Source: Candidatus Opimibacter iunctus (GTDB lineage: Bacteria; Bacteroidota; Bacteroidia; Chitinophagales; Saprospiraceae). Taken from it: a DNA stretch of 64,000 nt. Positions 1 to 8,138 of the stretch are shown in pieces (the stretch's first letter is position 1; the number at the start of each line of letters is the position of its first letter). The stretch lies in the NCBI GenBank assembly GCA_016716665.1, contig JADJVH010000013.1, positions 97,660 through 161,659 of the forward strand. Direction: 5' to 3'. The position numbers were made by a program, and so were the translations under genes. The notes beneath the pieces were generated by a model that saw nothing but the letters and a program-made list of their open reading frames with translations, did not search any database and was not told the origin of the DNA.

Positions 1-629
1 CCCTTGCCTGCTGTTCCGATCCATATCCGACCACTGGGATCTTCCTGAAAATCAAAAACAAAATCATTGTTGAGCCTCCTGTTGTCTGGCGCACACGTCG
101 TGCAGAAATGCGCGATCTTTTTATACTCCCGGTCAAACACAATCGTACCGGCGTTGTAGGTACCAAGCCAAAGATTCCCCCGGCTATCCTGGAATATGGA
201 TCTCACCGTTATGGTATTCCAGTCAACAGTGTTGTCTTCTTTAAAAGGGAAACGAAGAAACCTCCCCGTAGTTCTTTCCAACACGCTGACACCACCATTG
301 AGATGGCCTATCCAGATATTACCCGCCTCATCATTCCATAGCGTCAGTATGGATTGACTTTTGATTGCATATGGATTCTTAGGATCCGGCAGGAATACCT
401 TAAACTCATATCCATCAAACCGGTTCAGTCCAAACCGGGTACCTGCCCAGATCATCCCCAATTGATCTTCGAGCAAGGCATGTACCGTGGTGTAGGACAG
501 ACCATCATCCACGGTCAGGTGATCAAACGAAAAAGTCGATGCATTCCGCTGACCGGCCACATGTCCACACAGTATCAACAGGCTGAAGAGGCTTGGAAGG
601 TAAAGGGAAGTAGGGCGCGATCTGGTCAT
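1..629 (-). CDS. Two-component regulator propeller sensor protein, N-terminal part (truncated by window edge)
   Basis: Reading the minus strand from an ATG at 627-629 gives an open frame to base 1 (209 codons). It begins with a signal peptide (hydrophobic LFSLLILCG, then AGQ near residue 27) and continues with repeats of the type DxxGxxWxGT: LEDQLGMIWAGTRFGLNRF, NDEAGNIWIGHLNGG, QDSRGNLWLGTYNAG and EDPSGRIWIGTAGKG. These are blades of the periplasmic two-component regulator propeller (Reg_prop) family, which in Bacteroidota is fused to Y_Y_Y, histidine kinase and often AraC-type response domains. The output domain lies outside the window, so whether this is a hybrid sensor kinase or a LuxR/AraC-type regulator cannot be told. 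The ligand is unknown. Confidence 0.8.
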   Translation of the reverse strand, partial: MTRSRPTSLYLPSLFSLLILCGHVAGQRNASTFSFDHLTVDDGLSYTTVHALLEDQLGMIWAGTRFGLNRFDGYEFKVFLPDPKNPYAIKSQSILTLWNDEAGNIWIGHLNGGVSVLERTTGRFLRFPFKEDNTVDWNTITVRSIFQDSRGNLWLGTYNAGTIVFDREYKKIAHFCTTCAPDNRRLNNDFVFDFQEDPSGRIWIGTAGK

Positions 630-750
630 AATTGCCTCGGGTCACTATCGTTGTATCGAGGGGGAAAATAGGGGATTTTGGTGGGATGGGGAGAGGGGTT
701 TGACAGATAGATCAAGTCCGAAAGAGGAGGTCATGTGTTTTCGAGAACTG

Positions 751-778
751 TGAGTTGTGAGCTGTGAGTTGTGAGTAT
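751..778. repeat. Heptanucleotide tandem array (TGAGYTG)
   Basis: Four contiguous 7-nt units, each starting TGAG, lie between the start of the propeller gene (629) and the stop of the methyltransferase gene (909). On the + strand every unit starts with TGA; a 7-nt step puts that stop triplet into all three frames in turn. Looser GAGAGTAAGT-like repeats fill 790-850. Confidence 0.7.
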
Positions 779-867
779 GTCACGAGTCAGACGTGAGAGT
801 AAGTGGCGAGAGTAAGTTGTCAGAGTATGTGGCGAGAGTCAGTCGTGAGTGACAAATTAAATTCTCT

Positions 868-909
868 GGCAGCTGGCAGCTGGTAGCTAAACGCTGATAG
901 CTGACAGCT
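868..909. repeat. Heptanucleotide tandem array touching the O-methyltransferase stop codon
   Basis: Six contiguous 7-nt units of the form RRYAGCT (GGCAGCT twice, GGTAGCT, AAACGCT, GATAGCT, GACAGCT). The last unit shares one base with the TGA stop of the minus-strand methyltransferase gene (909-911). It belongs to the set of stop-codon-associated arrays described in the findings. Confidence 0.75.
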
Positions 910-1544
910 CAAACCCTCCTCGCTACACTCAATCCGTCCCGGATTGGCAACATGAGGACCTCCACCCTCGGATCCCTATACAACATCTCATTGTACTTAT
1001 GTATCACCCGCGCATCCACATCACTCCGGTCATAGACCACCTTGCCACTCCAGAGGACATTGTCTGAGAGAATCAATCCACCCGGACGGACATGATCAAT
1101 GATGGCTTCGTAGTACTCAGCATACTCTTGCTTGTTGGCATCGATAAAGACCAGGTCCCAGGTCTCGGTCCTTTGTGACAAGAGTGCCTGTGCTTTCCCC
1201 ATGAGACTTTCCACACGATCCGTCACCCCGGCCATAGCAAGATGTTTCTTGATCAGGAATGCATATTCCGGATTCGCTTCGATCGTGACTACCTTACTTT
1301 CTGCTGAAGGGCTTAAACCACGCACGAGGCAAATAGTCCCATAGCCTGTGAACGTCCCAATCTCCAGCACATTCCTTGCCTGCAGCAAAGAAGTCATCAA
1401 TGTCAGGAAGGCCCCTTGCACCCGGCCACTCAGCATCTGAGGCGCAATGGTATGCAGGTGCGTAGACCGCTCTACTTCATGGAGCACAGGGTCATGTACA
1501 TTGCTGTAGTCGTCAGTATATTTTTGTATTTCAGTGGCGAGCAT
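909..1544 (-). CDS. Class I SAM-dependent O-methyltransferase (CCoAOMT/COG4122-like)
   Basis: 211 aa. The SAM-binding motif I is VLEIGTFTGYGT (residues 59-70). The divalent-metal site of the caffeoyl-CoA/catechol O-methyltransferase family is present as D134 (DLVFIDA) and D160-N161 (LILSDNVLWSG). Such bacterial enzymes methylate small phenolic or catechol-like molecules; the substrate here is unknown. I chose the ATG at 1542-1544 because the conserved domain begins at LATEIQKY; a longer reading to 1700 is out of character and lies inside the DMT gene. The start overlaps the end of the upstream DMT transporter gene by 14 nt, so the two are probably translated from one message, which suggests that an exported metabolite may be methylated first (inference). 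Confidence 0.88.
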   Translation of the reverse strand: MLATEIQKYTDDYSNVHDPVLHEVERSTHLHTIAPQMLSGRVQGAFLTLMTSLLQARNVLEIGTFTGYGTICLVRGLSPSAESKVVTIEANPEYAFLIKKHLAMAGVTDRVESLMGKAQALLSQRTETWDLVFIDANKQEYAEYYEAIIDHVRPGGLILSDNVLWSGKVVYDRSDVDARVIHKYNEMLYRDPRVEVLMLPIRDGLSVARRV

Positions 1545-2412
1545 AACGGTTTTGCCAGATAGGGTGAATGATGACAGAGGCAAGGATGATGCTTGCCCCG
1601 ATATAGAATGAAGTATTGAGTTCTTTTCGGTCGTTGAGCAGTAGCAGGGCCATGAAGATTCCATACACGGGTTCGAGATTGATGACCATGATGGAATCAT
1701 AAGCGGTTACGGATCTCACGGCACGTGTGCAAAGTACCCAGGCTACACATGTGCAGAGTAGTCCCAGTATAAGGAGATACACCAGGTCTGTGGCATCCGG
1801 CCAGAATTGATCAACGCCAAAAATTAATTGCTCACCACCAAGCCATACGCACATCGTCAGCCAGGCTCCGGCCATCTGCATCATGGTCATGTGCTCTGCA
1901 TCTACTTCCATGATCCATTTCTTCTCAAGGCTGGAAAAGATGGCGAGTATGAGCGAAGATGCTATGCCCAGGATGATACCTGACAGGATATCTCCTTCAG
2001 CCCGACCGGCAATCAATACGATACCGGGAATGACCATCAGGCCAAATACCACTTCATGTCTGACGAGCGGACGACCGGTGATCCATGGCTCTATCCATGC
2101 CGTGAAAAATGAAATGGTGGCAAAGCAGATCAGCGCCGTTGAGGCATTGGCGAGTTTGATCGAACCAAAGAAGCAAATCCAGTGAATACCCACCATTGCT
2201 CCAAGCAGGTAGATTTTTTTTCGATCAAGGACAGATGCTTTGTTAAACCGTCGTCTGAGCAAGAGGTAAAAGGCTATACCCAGCCCGGCTATAAGCGTCC
2301 GCCACCATACTAACACGCTGGCTGACAGGGAGATGAGATCCCCCAGGATAGCCGTACCGGCAAGCAGCATCACCGCAATATGGAGATCGATGTAGGCCCT
2401 TTTTAAACTCAC
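1531..2412 (-). CDS. EamA/DMT-family transporter
   Basis: About 293 aa with some ten hydrophobic helices and the internal two-fold EamA repeat; the second half has VYLLILGLLCTCVAWVL and the EPVYGIFMALLLLND segment typical of the family. Drug/metabolite transporters of this group are inner-membrane exporters of amino acids, nucleosides or small metabolites; the substrate is not predictable. The frame is open to a GTG at 2448, but a -7-like element TATACTTG (2438-2445, minus strand) falls inside that extension, and homologues usually begin close to the KRAYIDLHIAV segment. I therefore favour the GTG at 2410-2412. Its 3' end overlaps the O-methyltransferase start by 14 nt. Confidence 0.85.
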   Translation of the reverse strand: MSLKRAYIDLHIAVMLLAGTAILGDLISLSASVLVWWRTLIAGLGIAFYLLLRRRFNKASVLDRKKIYLLGAMVGIHWICFFGSIKLANASTALICFATISFFTAWIEPWITGRPLVRHEVVFGLMVIPGIVLIAGRAEGDILSGIILGIASSLILAIFSSLEKKWIMEVDAEHMTMMQMAGAWLTMCVWLGGEQLIFGVDQFWPDATDLVYLLILGLLCTCVAWVLCTRAVRSVTAYDSIMVINLEPVYGIFMALLLLNDRKELNTSFYIGASIILASVIIHPIWQNRYARH

Positions 2413-2491
2413 CGGAGGAATTGTTGTTATCTTCGCACAAGTATACACAAATAGGCAAGATCCTGTCGTTTACTCAACCAATCCTCTGTAC

Positions 2492-2968
2492 ATGTCCATT
2501 CATATCGGCGATATAGCCCCTCCGTTTTCTCTGTATTCATCTGAAAAGCAACTCGTCAATCTTTCTGACTTTAAAGGAAGGAAAGTTGTACTGCTGTTTT
2601 TTCCACTCGCCTTTACGAGCACATGTACAAAGGAGATGTGCTCTACCCGCGATGATATCGAGATGTATAATGCCCTCGATACCGAAGTACTCGGGATATC
2701 GATCGACACACCACAAAGCCTTGCCAGGTATAAGCAGGATCTCGGGCTCAATTTTACATTACTCTCAGATTTCAACAAGGAGACCATACGGGCTTATGAT
2801 GCAGTATATGAGCAATTCGGCCACAATATGCGTGGCGTAGGAAAGCGAGCCGCTTTTGTCATAGATGGCCAGGGTATAGTCCGTTACGCAGAGGTACTGG
2901 AAAATGCAGGAAATCTGCCGGATTTTGAGGCTATTCAAAATGCACTTCGTAACTTTCAGACAACATAA
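2492..2968 (+). CDS. Peroxiredoxin (AhpE/BCP-like)
   Basis: 158 aa, thioredoxin fold. The peroxidatic motif is PLAFTSTCTKE with C45; a second cysteine five residues later (C50) matches the C45/C50 arrangement of bacterioferritin-comigratory-protein type peroxiredoxins, so an atypical 2-Cys mechanism is likely. The usual PxxxTxxC core is changed to PLAFTSTC, as in AhpE-like proteins. It should reduce H2O2 and organic hydroperoxides in the cytoplasm using thioredoxin or mycothiol-like donors (family knowledge). The gene runs just ahead of clpS-aat on the same strand, but a separate -7 element between them suggests separate transcription. Confidence 0.9.
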   Translation: MSIHIGDIAPPFSLYSSEKQLVNLSDFKGRKVVLLFFPLAFTSTCTKEMCSTRDDIEMYNALDTEVLGISIDTPQSLARYKQDLGLNFTLLSDFNKETIRAYDAVYEQFGHNMRGVGKRAAFVIDGQGIVRYAEVLENAGNLPDFEAIQNALRNFQTT

Positions 2969-2977
2969 TTACCTTTG
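2946..2977 (+). promoter_or_regulatory. Predicted promoter of clpS-aat
   Basis: TTCG (2946-2949), 20 nt, then TACCTTTG (2970-2977). This matches the Bacteroidota primary-sigma consensus TTTG-N19-TAnnTTTG with one mismatch in the -33 box. The ClpS ATG lies 34 nt downstream. Confidence 0.55.
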
Positions 2978-3011
2978 CATCATTATCTATCACCACTTAA
3001 ACCCATCTCCC

Positions 3012-3317
3012 ATGTTGTACGATAGCCTTTCCAAAGAACAGGAGGACATACTCGTTGAAGAGTTGACCACAGATGGTGAACAAACCCAGCTCATCGTTCT
3101 CAATGATGACTATAACACATTTGACTGGGTCATTGAATGCTTCATGGAGGTGCTCAATCATACCAGTGAACAATCCGAGCAACTCGCCTGGATCGTCCAT
3201 ACCAAAGGCCGCGCCAGCGTCAAGCTCGGCACACTCGAAGAATTGAAACCCTACAAGGATGCCTTGACAGACAGGGGACTCAATGCGATCATCGAACACG
3301 AGAAAGTGAACAGGTGA
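3012..3317 (+). CDS. clpS: ATP-dependent Clp protease adaptor ClpS
   Basis: 101 aa. The ClpS core is clear: LNDDYNTFDWVIECFMEV near residues 28-45, which carries the N-degron-binding Asn-Asp pair, and a second half with VHTKGRASVKLGTLEELKPYK that contacts the Clp N-domain. ClpS hands proteins with N-terminal Leu, Phe, Tyr or Trp to ClpAP-type proteases. The start is the ATG at 3012; an in-frame extension to 2904 covers the promoter and is not protein-like. The gene sits 10 nt before aat, which creates such N-degrons, so the two form an N-end-rule operon. Confidence 0.93.
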   Translation: MLYDSLSKEQEDILVEELTTDGEQTQLIVLNDDYNTFDWVIECFMEVLNHTSEQSEQLAWIVHTKGRASVKLGTLEELKPYKDALTDRGLNAIIEHEKVNR

Positions 3318-3327
3318 TCTCCAGCAG

Positions 3328-4011
3328 ATGCCTGTATTTGCCCTTGATGACGAACTGATTTTTCCACATCCTTCCCTTCGTGAACCTGATGGCCTCATGG
3401 CTGTCGGTGGTGATTTATCTCCGCAACGATTGTTACTGGCCTACCGATGGGGTATCTTTCCATGGTATCACGAAGGCCAACCCATTCTTTGGTGGTGGCT
3501 TGCACCCAGGCTCATGGTCAGGCCTGAAGATGTACACGTATCCCATTCGGTGCGAAATGTGATCAATAAGAAAAAATTTGCGGTGACATTCGACAGTGAT
3601 TTCACAACGGTCATGAAGCGGTGCGGCTCTGTCAACCGGGCAGGGCAGGAAGGCACGTGGATCATGCCGGAGATGATTGATGCCTATACCTCACTGCATC
3701 AGCTTGGTTATGCGCATTCAGTAGAAGTGTGGGAAGGCGACCAACTCGTTGGTGGGTTGTATGGTATTGCCCTCGGCCGTATTTTTTTTGGAGAAAGTAT
3801 GTTTGCTGAGAGCCCCAATGCCTCAAAAGTTGGATTTGTATTTTTTGCACAACATCTCGCTTCACTTGGATTCCTGTGGATCGATTGCCAGCAGGATACA
3901 CCGCATATGCGATCCCTCGGAGCAGACCTTGTGGAGGAAGAAGATTTCATGCATATCCTTCGCGAAAATCAACTTCATATGATGAATCATAAACCCACGA
4001 CACTTTTGTAA
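3328..4011 (+). CDS. aat: Leucyl/phenylalanyl-tRNA--protein transferase
   Basis: 227 aa, full length for the family. It transfers Leu or Phe from aminoacyl-tRNA to proteins with N-terminal Lys, Arg (or Met), producing destabilising N-termini. Family signatures: DELIFPHPSLREPDGLMAVGGDL at the N-terminus, RWGIFPWYHEGQPILWWW around residues 40-55, FGESMFAESPNASKVGFVF near 152-170, and the IDCQQDTPHMRSLGA block near 186-200. The usual WWSPDPR segment reads WWWLAPRLMV here, a mild divergence. It is translated 10 nt after clpS. Confidence 0.95.
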   Translation: MPVFALDDELIFPHPSLREPDGLMAVGGDLSPQRLLLAYRWGIFPWYHEGQPILWWWLAPRLMVRPEDVHVSHSVRNVINKKKFAVTFDSDFTTVMKRCGSVNRAGQEGTWIMPEMIDAYTSLHQLGYAHSVEVWEGDQLVGGLYGIALGRIFFGESMFAESPNASKVGFVFFAQHLASLGFLWIDCQQDTPHMRSLGADLVEEEDFMHILRENQLHMMNHKPTTLL

Positions 4012-4190
4012 AAAGGAGATCGTTCAGCGTAGCCTCTGGCTGCGCTATATAAATTCATTTGAAATCACGTCCTACTGAAAGTCAGTCTCAGCCGCCTCCT
4101 GGCGGCATGTACAAATCATTTCCTAGCTAAGCGCCAGTATCTTAATTTCCCTCTAAGATCCAGAATATAGACCTGAAGTCTTTTTAGGGG

Positions 4191-5150
4191 CTACTTCGAA
4201 AAATGACCGATTATCAACCCAGCTAACTCTCTCCCCACATTTTCCTGCGCTTCCACTGTAGAGCCCCCAACATGTGGCGTCAACGATATCCTGGGATGTG
4301 TGAGGATATCAGCACGTGGAGTTGGCTCGCCAACAAAAACATCAATACCGGCCCCTCCAATCTGTCCCGAATTCAATCCCTCAATCAAAGCATCTTCATC
4401 AAACACACCGCCACGTGCTGTATTGATCAGGATAACCCCTTTTTTCAGGATAGCGAGTTCCTCTTTTCCGATGACAGGTTTATCTGCCTTAGGAATATGG
4501 ATAGTGATGATATCCGATTGGCTCAGCAAGGTATTTATATCGGTAGTATGAATATCAACAGACAGGCTTTGTTGTGCGCCTGGAATAGTGATGACGATCT
4601 TCGCTTCTTTCACAAACGGATCGGAGGCTATTACATTCATCCCTAATCCTAAGGCAATACGAGCCACTTCCTGGCCGATACGCCCAAACCCAATAATCCC
4701 TATCGTTTTTCCGAGTAATTCATTGCCTTCACTGCATTGCTTCTTGAGCTTGGCAAATTCAGTATTGCCGGTCACCGGCATCGCCCTGTTAGCAAGATGC
4801 AATTGCCGCGCCAGGGTAAAGGCATGTGCAGTCACCAGTTCAGCGACTGATCTTGAGGAAGCTGCAGGAGTATTGTACACGCCAAGTCCTTTCTCTCTCG
4901 CATAGGTCACATCGATATTGTCCATCCCTACACCTCCACGCCCGATCACTTTGAGATTAGGACACGCATCAATCAATGGCTTCCGCACCTGCGTGGCGCT
5001 GCGTACAGTGATGGCATCAAAATTTTTCAATTCCGCTTCAAGCTCTTCAGCTTTATAGTGCGTCGTCACCACTTCAAAGCCCGCCGCTTCAAGCATGGCT
5101 TTACCTGTATCATCTATGCCGTCATTGGCCAGTATCCTGATCTTGCTCAT
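4191..5150 (-). CDS. serA: D-3-phosphoglycerate dehydrogenase (short form, no ACT domain)
   Basis: 319 aa D-2-hydroxyacid dehydrogenase. The NAD-binding motif is GFGRIG (154-159); the catalytic set is R246 (NTARGG), E275 (FVGEP) and H293 (TPHVGG). The N-terminus (MSKIRILANDGIDDTGKAML) and the RGGVGMDNID segment near residue 71 are typical of phosphoglycerate dehydrogenases, which oxidise 3-phosphoglycerate in the first step of serine synthesis. The C-terminal serine-sensing ACT domain of the long form is absent, so feedback by that route is not expected. No serC or serB lies nearby. A different 2-hydroxyacid dehydrogenase activity remains possible. Confidence 0.85.
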   Translation of the reverse strand: MSKIRILANDGIDDTGKAMLEAAGFEVVTTHYKAEELEAELKNFDAITVRSATQVRKPLIDACPNLKVIGRGGVGMDNIDVTYAREKGLGVYNTPAASSRSVAELVTAHAFTLARQLHLANRAMPVTGNTEFAKLKKQCSEGNELLGKTIGIIGFGRIGQEVARIALGLGMNVIASDPFVKEAKIVITIPGAQQSLSVDIHTTDINTLLSQSDIITIHIPKADKPVIGKEELAILKKGVILINTARGGVFDEDALIEGLNSGQIGGAGIDVFVGEPTPRADILTHPRISLTPHVGGSTVEAQENVGRELAGLIIGHFSK

Positions 5151-5205
5151 GGTATAGTTTATTGTATGAATATCAAATGGTATATCATGTGCAAAGATCG
5201 TAATT

Positions 5206-5514
5206 CTATTTTTCCCCGGACTTCAATTTCTCAATCTCTTTATCCTTAGCCTCAATTTCCTTCTTCAGTCGCTCAATCTCTTTATCCTTCGCCCCTTCAG
5301 CCTCTTTCACCCTTTCAGCCTCTTTCACCCCTTCAGCCTCTTTTGCCCCTTTATCCACAGAACTCCCTCCAACGATACTATGATAGAAATCCTTGATGAT
5401 CTGCATTCCGTTTTCTCCCCGCACATACGCAGCCCCAAAGAATACAGCTGGTACGAAGATGACCAGGAAAACGAAAAACCGCGCACATCCGGTGACTTTA
5501 TATTTTGGTCCCAT
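5206..5514 (-). CDS. Small membrane-anchored coiled-coil protein with tandem hexad-like repeats
   Basis: 102 aa, no recognised family. One hydrophobic segment near residues 10-30 (ARFFVFLVIFVPAVFFGAAY) is followed by a linker and a highly charged tail from about residue 58. The tail is built of two internal repeats: EAEGVK/EAERVK/EAEGAK and then DKEIERLKKEIEAKDKEIEK. It should form a long coiled coil outside or inside the membrane. The DNA under the tail is itself tandemly repeated (about 5226-5350), so copy number may vary between strains. Real coding is likely because the heptad hydrophobic pattern is kept, but the function is unknown. Confidence 0.6.
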   Translation of the reverse strand: MGPKYKVTGCARFFVFLVIFVPAVFFGAAYVRGENGMQIIKDFYHSIVGGSSVDKGAKEAEGVKEAERVKEAEGAKDKEIERLKKEIEAKDKEIEKLKSGEK

Positions 5515-5677
5515 ACATAAATAATTTATTAGTGGATAGCAATATACAATCTCTGGATTGATTATAGTCCGGTTTATTCGATTGGAAGCTATCCCTTATC
5601 GATTGATGACGCCACATCTGTTTCTAAATTGTCCTGACTCACATTGTTTTAAAATCATCTCGAATAGGCACTAGTCT

Positions 5678-5822
5678 GTGACACGAAACTGTTTGAGCTG
5701 CCAGGACGGCCTCTTTGCGGCCATAAAGCAGCAAAGAGGTGCAAGTGAAACAGTGCCAGGCGAGACAGCAAACCAGGTCGCAAGCCTAATGCTCGAATGA
5801 TTAAGCGAGTTTTTCGTGTCAC
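5678..5822. repeat. MITE-like element with 11-bp terminal inverted repeats
   Basis: The 425-nt gap between the coiled-coil gene and recG contains GTGACACGAAA (5678-5688) and its exact reverse complement (5812-5822), bracketing 123 nt. Inside is a perfect 8-bp hairpin (5710-5717 with 5732-5739, CCTCTTTG/CAAAGAGG). No ORF with coding character is present. It is probably a non-autonomous or REP-like dispersed element; mobility is inference. Confidence 0.5.
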
Positions 5823-5877
5823 TAGATTTGGTTGGTGAGCTGTAGCATATGGATGCGCGATAGCAGGTCGAACCATG

Positions 5878-5906
5878 GTTACTTTTTTAGCGATGAAAAA
5901 AGTAAC
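5878..5906. repeat. Perfect 11-bp hairpin GTTACTTTTTT-N7-AAAAAAGTAAC
   Basis: Arms 5878-5888 and 5896-5906 are exact complements around AGCGATG. It lies 34 nt from the recG stop codon and may terminate recG (reading minus, the T-run is inside the stem) or be a second dispersed palindrome next to the 5678-5822 element. Confidence 0.6.
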
Positions 5907-5939
5907 ACGATACCCACGCCTCGTGCGCAACGAATCCCC

Positions 5940-8054
5940 CTAAGATATCCTCGACCAATCCTGCTTATACTTATATTCAGTGGTCAGGAATCTGGCCATC
6001 TGGACATGCTCCGGTGCCCTGAGCATAGGATCCCTGGTGAGGATATCCTCTGCCATCATTCTCGCGGTCTTCAGGATCGCCTGGTCTTCCACCAGGTTGG
6101 CGGCTTTAAATTCAAACGCCCCGCTTTGTTTCGTCCCGGCGATATCTCCCGGCCCACGCATCTTCAGGTCCGCCTCAGCGATGACAAATCCATCATTGGT
6201 TTTGCAGATCACATCAAGCCGCTCTTTGGCCGTCTTGGATAGTTTGTAGCTGGTCATGAGTATGCAGTAGGACTGATCCGCACCACGACCCACACGGCCA
6301 CGCAACTGATGCAATTGCGCTAATCCGAATCGCTCAGCATTTTCGATGATCATCACACTTGCATTCGGGACATTGACGCCTACCTCAATGACGGTGGTGG
6401 ACACCATGATCTGCGTTTTCAATTCTTTAAATCCCTGCATGGCCTCCTCCTTTTCCTGCGCTTTCATCCTTCCATGTACGACAGTGATCTGATAATCCGG
6501 TCTGGGAAAGGTCCCCAGTAATCTTTCGTACCCATCCTGCAGGTTTTCAAGGTCCAGTTTTTCAGATTCTTCGATCAATGGAAAAATCACATAGACCTGT
6601 CTTCCTTTTTTAATTTCACTCCTGACAAATTCCATCACCTTCGATCGATGCGCTTCCGTACGTTGTGTAGTCACCACAGGTTTTCGACCAGGGGGTAATT
6701 CATCAAGGATCGACACATCAAGATCACCGTACACCGTCAGTGCCAGCGTCCTTGGAATGGGCGTTGCTGTCATCACCAGCACATGCGGCGGGTGAAGCGG
6801 AGACTTGGTCCACATCTGCGCGCGTTGCGCTACGCCAAAGCGATGTTGCTCATCTGTGATCGCAAGGCCCAGGCTGGCAAATTCAACCCATTCCTCAATG
6901 ACCGCATGTGTTCCGATGAGAATATTTGTCTTGCCGGCTTTTAGAGATTCAAGTATTTCAGTCCTCGGACTTCCAGTGATGCTACCTGAAAGGAACGCAA
7001 TCTTTATGTCAAGCCCTTCAACCAATTCACTGATAGACTTATAATGCTGCATAGCCAATACTTCTGTAGGAGCCATGAGCACGGATTGAAATCCATTGTC
7101 AGCAGCAAGCAACATGCACATGAGCGCTACAATAGTTTTTCCGCTGCCTACATCACCCTGCAACAATCTATTCATCTGGTGGCCGGACCCCATGTCCTTG
7201 CGTATTTCACGCATCACTCTTTTCTGCGCTTCAGTGAGCGAGAAGGGTAGGTGGTGGTTGTAAAACGTGTTGAAGACGTGCCCGACTTCACCAAATACAA
7301 ATCCTTTGACAGTCTCTTCCCGCTTTACTTTTGCACGTAGCAACATAAGTTGAAGGAAAAAGAGTTCTTCAAATTTCAACCGGTTTCTTGCCTTGGTCAG
7401 TTCTTCCTGGGAATTGGGGAAATGTATTTTTTTAAGGGAGTCAATCCTGTTGTAAAACCGCAGTTTGGAAATGATAGGTTCCGGAAGGTTTTCGGGTATG
7501 TCATTCGGCCTGAGCTGCGTAATCAGTTGTTGCATGATTTTGCGCCTGCCTTTGCTGTCAAGCCCGCGGATGATCAACTTTTCCGAACTACTGTAAACTG
7601 GTTCGAGTCCTGTCGAGACTGTTTTTTCCTGGGATAGTTCTTCGATTTCAGGATGGACGAGATTATATTTTCCCCTGAAGTCCTGTAGTTTCCCATAGAT
7701 CAGGTAAGGTTTTCCCAATACTATCCACTGATCAATATCCTTTGCGCGCTGAAACCAGAGGACTTCAAGCTCACCACTAGAATCTTCAAAAGTGGCGATC
7801 AGCCGTTTTTTTGGTCCTGCACCTTCAATACGCTTATCCGTAAAGACGCCTTTGAGTTGGACCGCTTCCAGGGACGCTCTTGCCTGCTTGATCGTTGAAA
7901 TCTCAGATTTATCAATGTACCGGAATGGCAGGTCCCAAAGGAGGTCACCAATGCGATGTATGCCCATTTCCTTACGCAGCAACTCCCCCCTGACAGGGCC
8001 CACACCCTTCATGTATTCAATCGGTTGAGTTAATATAGAATCCCCCTGGAACAA
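5940..8054 (-). CDS. recG: ATP-dependent DNA helicase RecG
   Basis: 704 aa, near full length. The N-terminal wedge/OB domain (PIEYMKGVGP, residues 11-20) binds branched DNA. The SF2 motor carries Walker A GDVGSGKT (300-307), the DEQH box (401-404), TATPIPRTL, and the C-terminal VVHGRMKAQEKEEAM and QLRGRVGRG blocks. RecG drives reversal of stalled forks and branch migration of Holliday junctions. The frame starts at a TTG (8052-8054), which fits the family N-terminus; the first ATG (M15) would cut into the conserved PIEY motif. It is divergent from rbfA. Confidence 0.96.
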   Translation of the reverse strand: MFQGDSILTQPIEYMKGVGPVRGELLRKEMGIHRIGDLLWDLPFRYIDKSEISTIKQARASLEAVQLKGVFTDKRIEGAGPKKRLIATFEDSSGELEVLWFQRAKDIDQWIVLGKPYLIYGKLQDFRGKYNLVHPEIEELSQEKTVSTGLEPVYSSSEKLIIRGLDSKGRRKIMQQLITQLRPNDIPENLPEPIISKLRFYNRIDSLKKIHFPNSQEELTKARNRLKFEELFFLQLMLLRAKVKREETVKGFVFGEVGHVFNTFYNHHLPFSLTEAQKRVMREIRKDMGSGHQMNRLLQGDVGSGKTIVALMCMLLAADNGFQSVLMAPTEVLAMQHYKSISELVEGLDIKIAFLSGSITGSPRTEILESLKAGKTNILIGTHAVIEEWVEFASLGLAITDEQHRFGVAQRAQMWTKSPLHPPHVLVMTATPIPRTLALTVYGDLDVSILDELPPGRKPVVTTQRTEAHRSKVMEFVRSEIKKGRQVYVIFPLIEESEKLDLENLQDGYERLLGTFPRPDYQITVVHGRMKAQEKEEAMQGFKELKTQIMVSTTVIEVGVNVPNASVMIIENAERFGLAQLHQLRGRVGRGADQSYCILMTSYKLSKTAKERLDVICKTNDGFVIAEADLKMRGPGDIAGTKQSGAFEFKAANLVEDQAILKTARMMAEDILTRDPMLRAPEHVQMARFLTTEYKYKQDWSRIS

Positions 8055-8103
8055 GTTGCTTGATTTCTGAGGCAGGAAAGATAAGGGAAGCTTTAATAAA
8101 CCG

Positions 8104-8111
8104 TACTTTTG
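8104..8111 (+). promoter_or_regulatory. Predicted -7 element of rbfA
   Basis: TACTTTTG matches TAnnTTTG and lies 27 nt before the rbfA ATG. I see no good -33 TTTG box at the expected distance. Confidence 0.4.
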
Positions 8112-8138
8112 TACATATCATCACCCAGCACGTGCACC

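Noticed and set aside
4012..4190. Possible terminator or REP after aat
   Set aside because: Several short stems (for example around 4028-4046 and 4090-4105) exist, but none has a long stem with a T-run; I could not support a specific feature.
5655..5930. Open frame of 91 codons on the minus strand
   Set aside because: It covers the inverted-repeat element and the hairpin, has an Arg/Leu-rich low-complexity look and no start signal. Better explained as repeat DNA.
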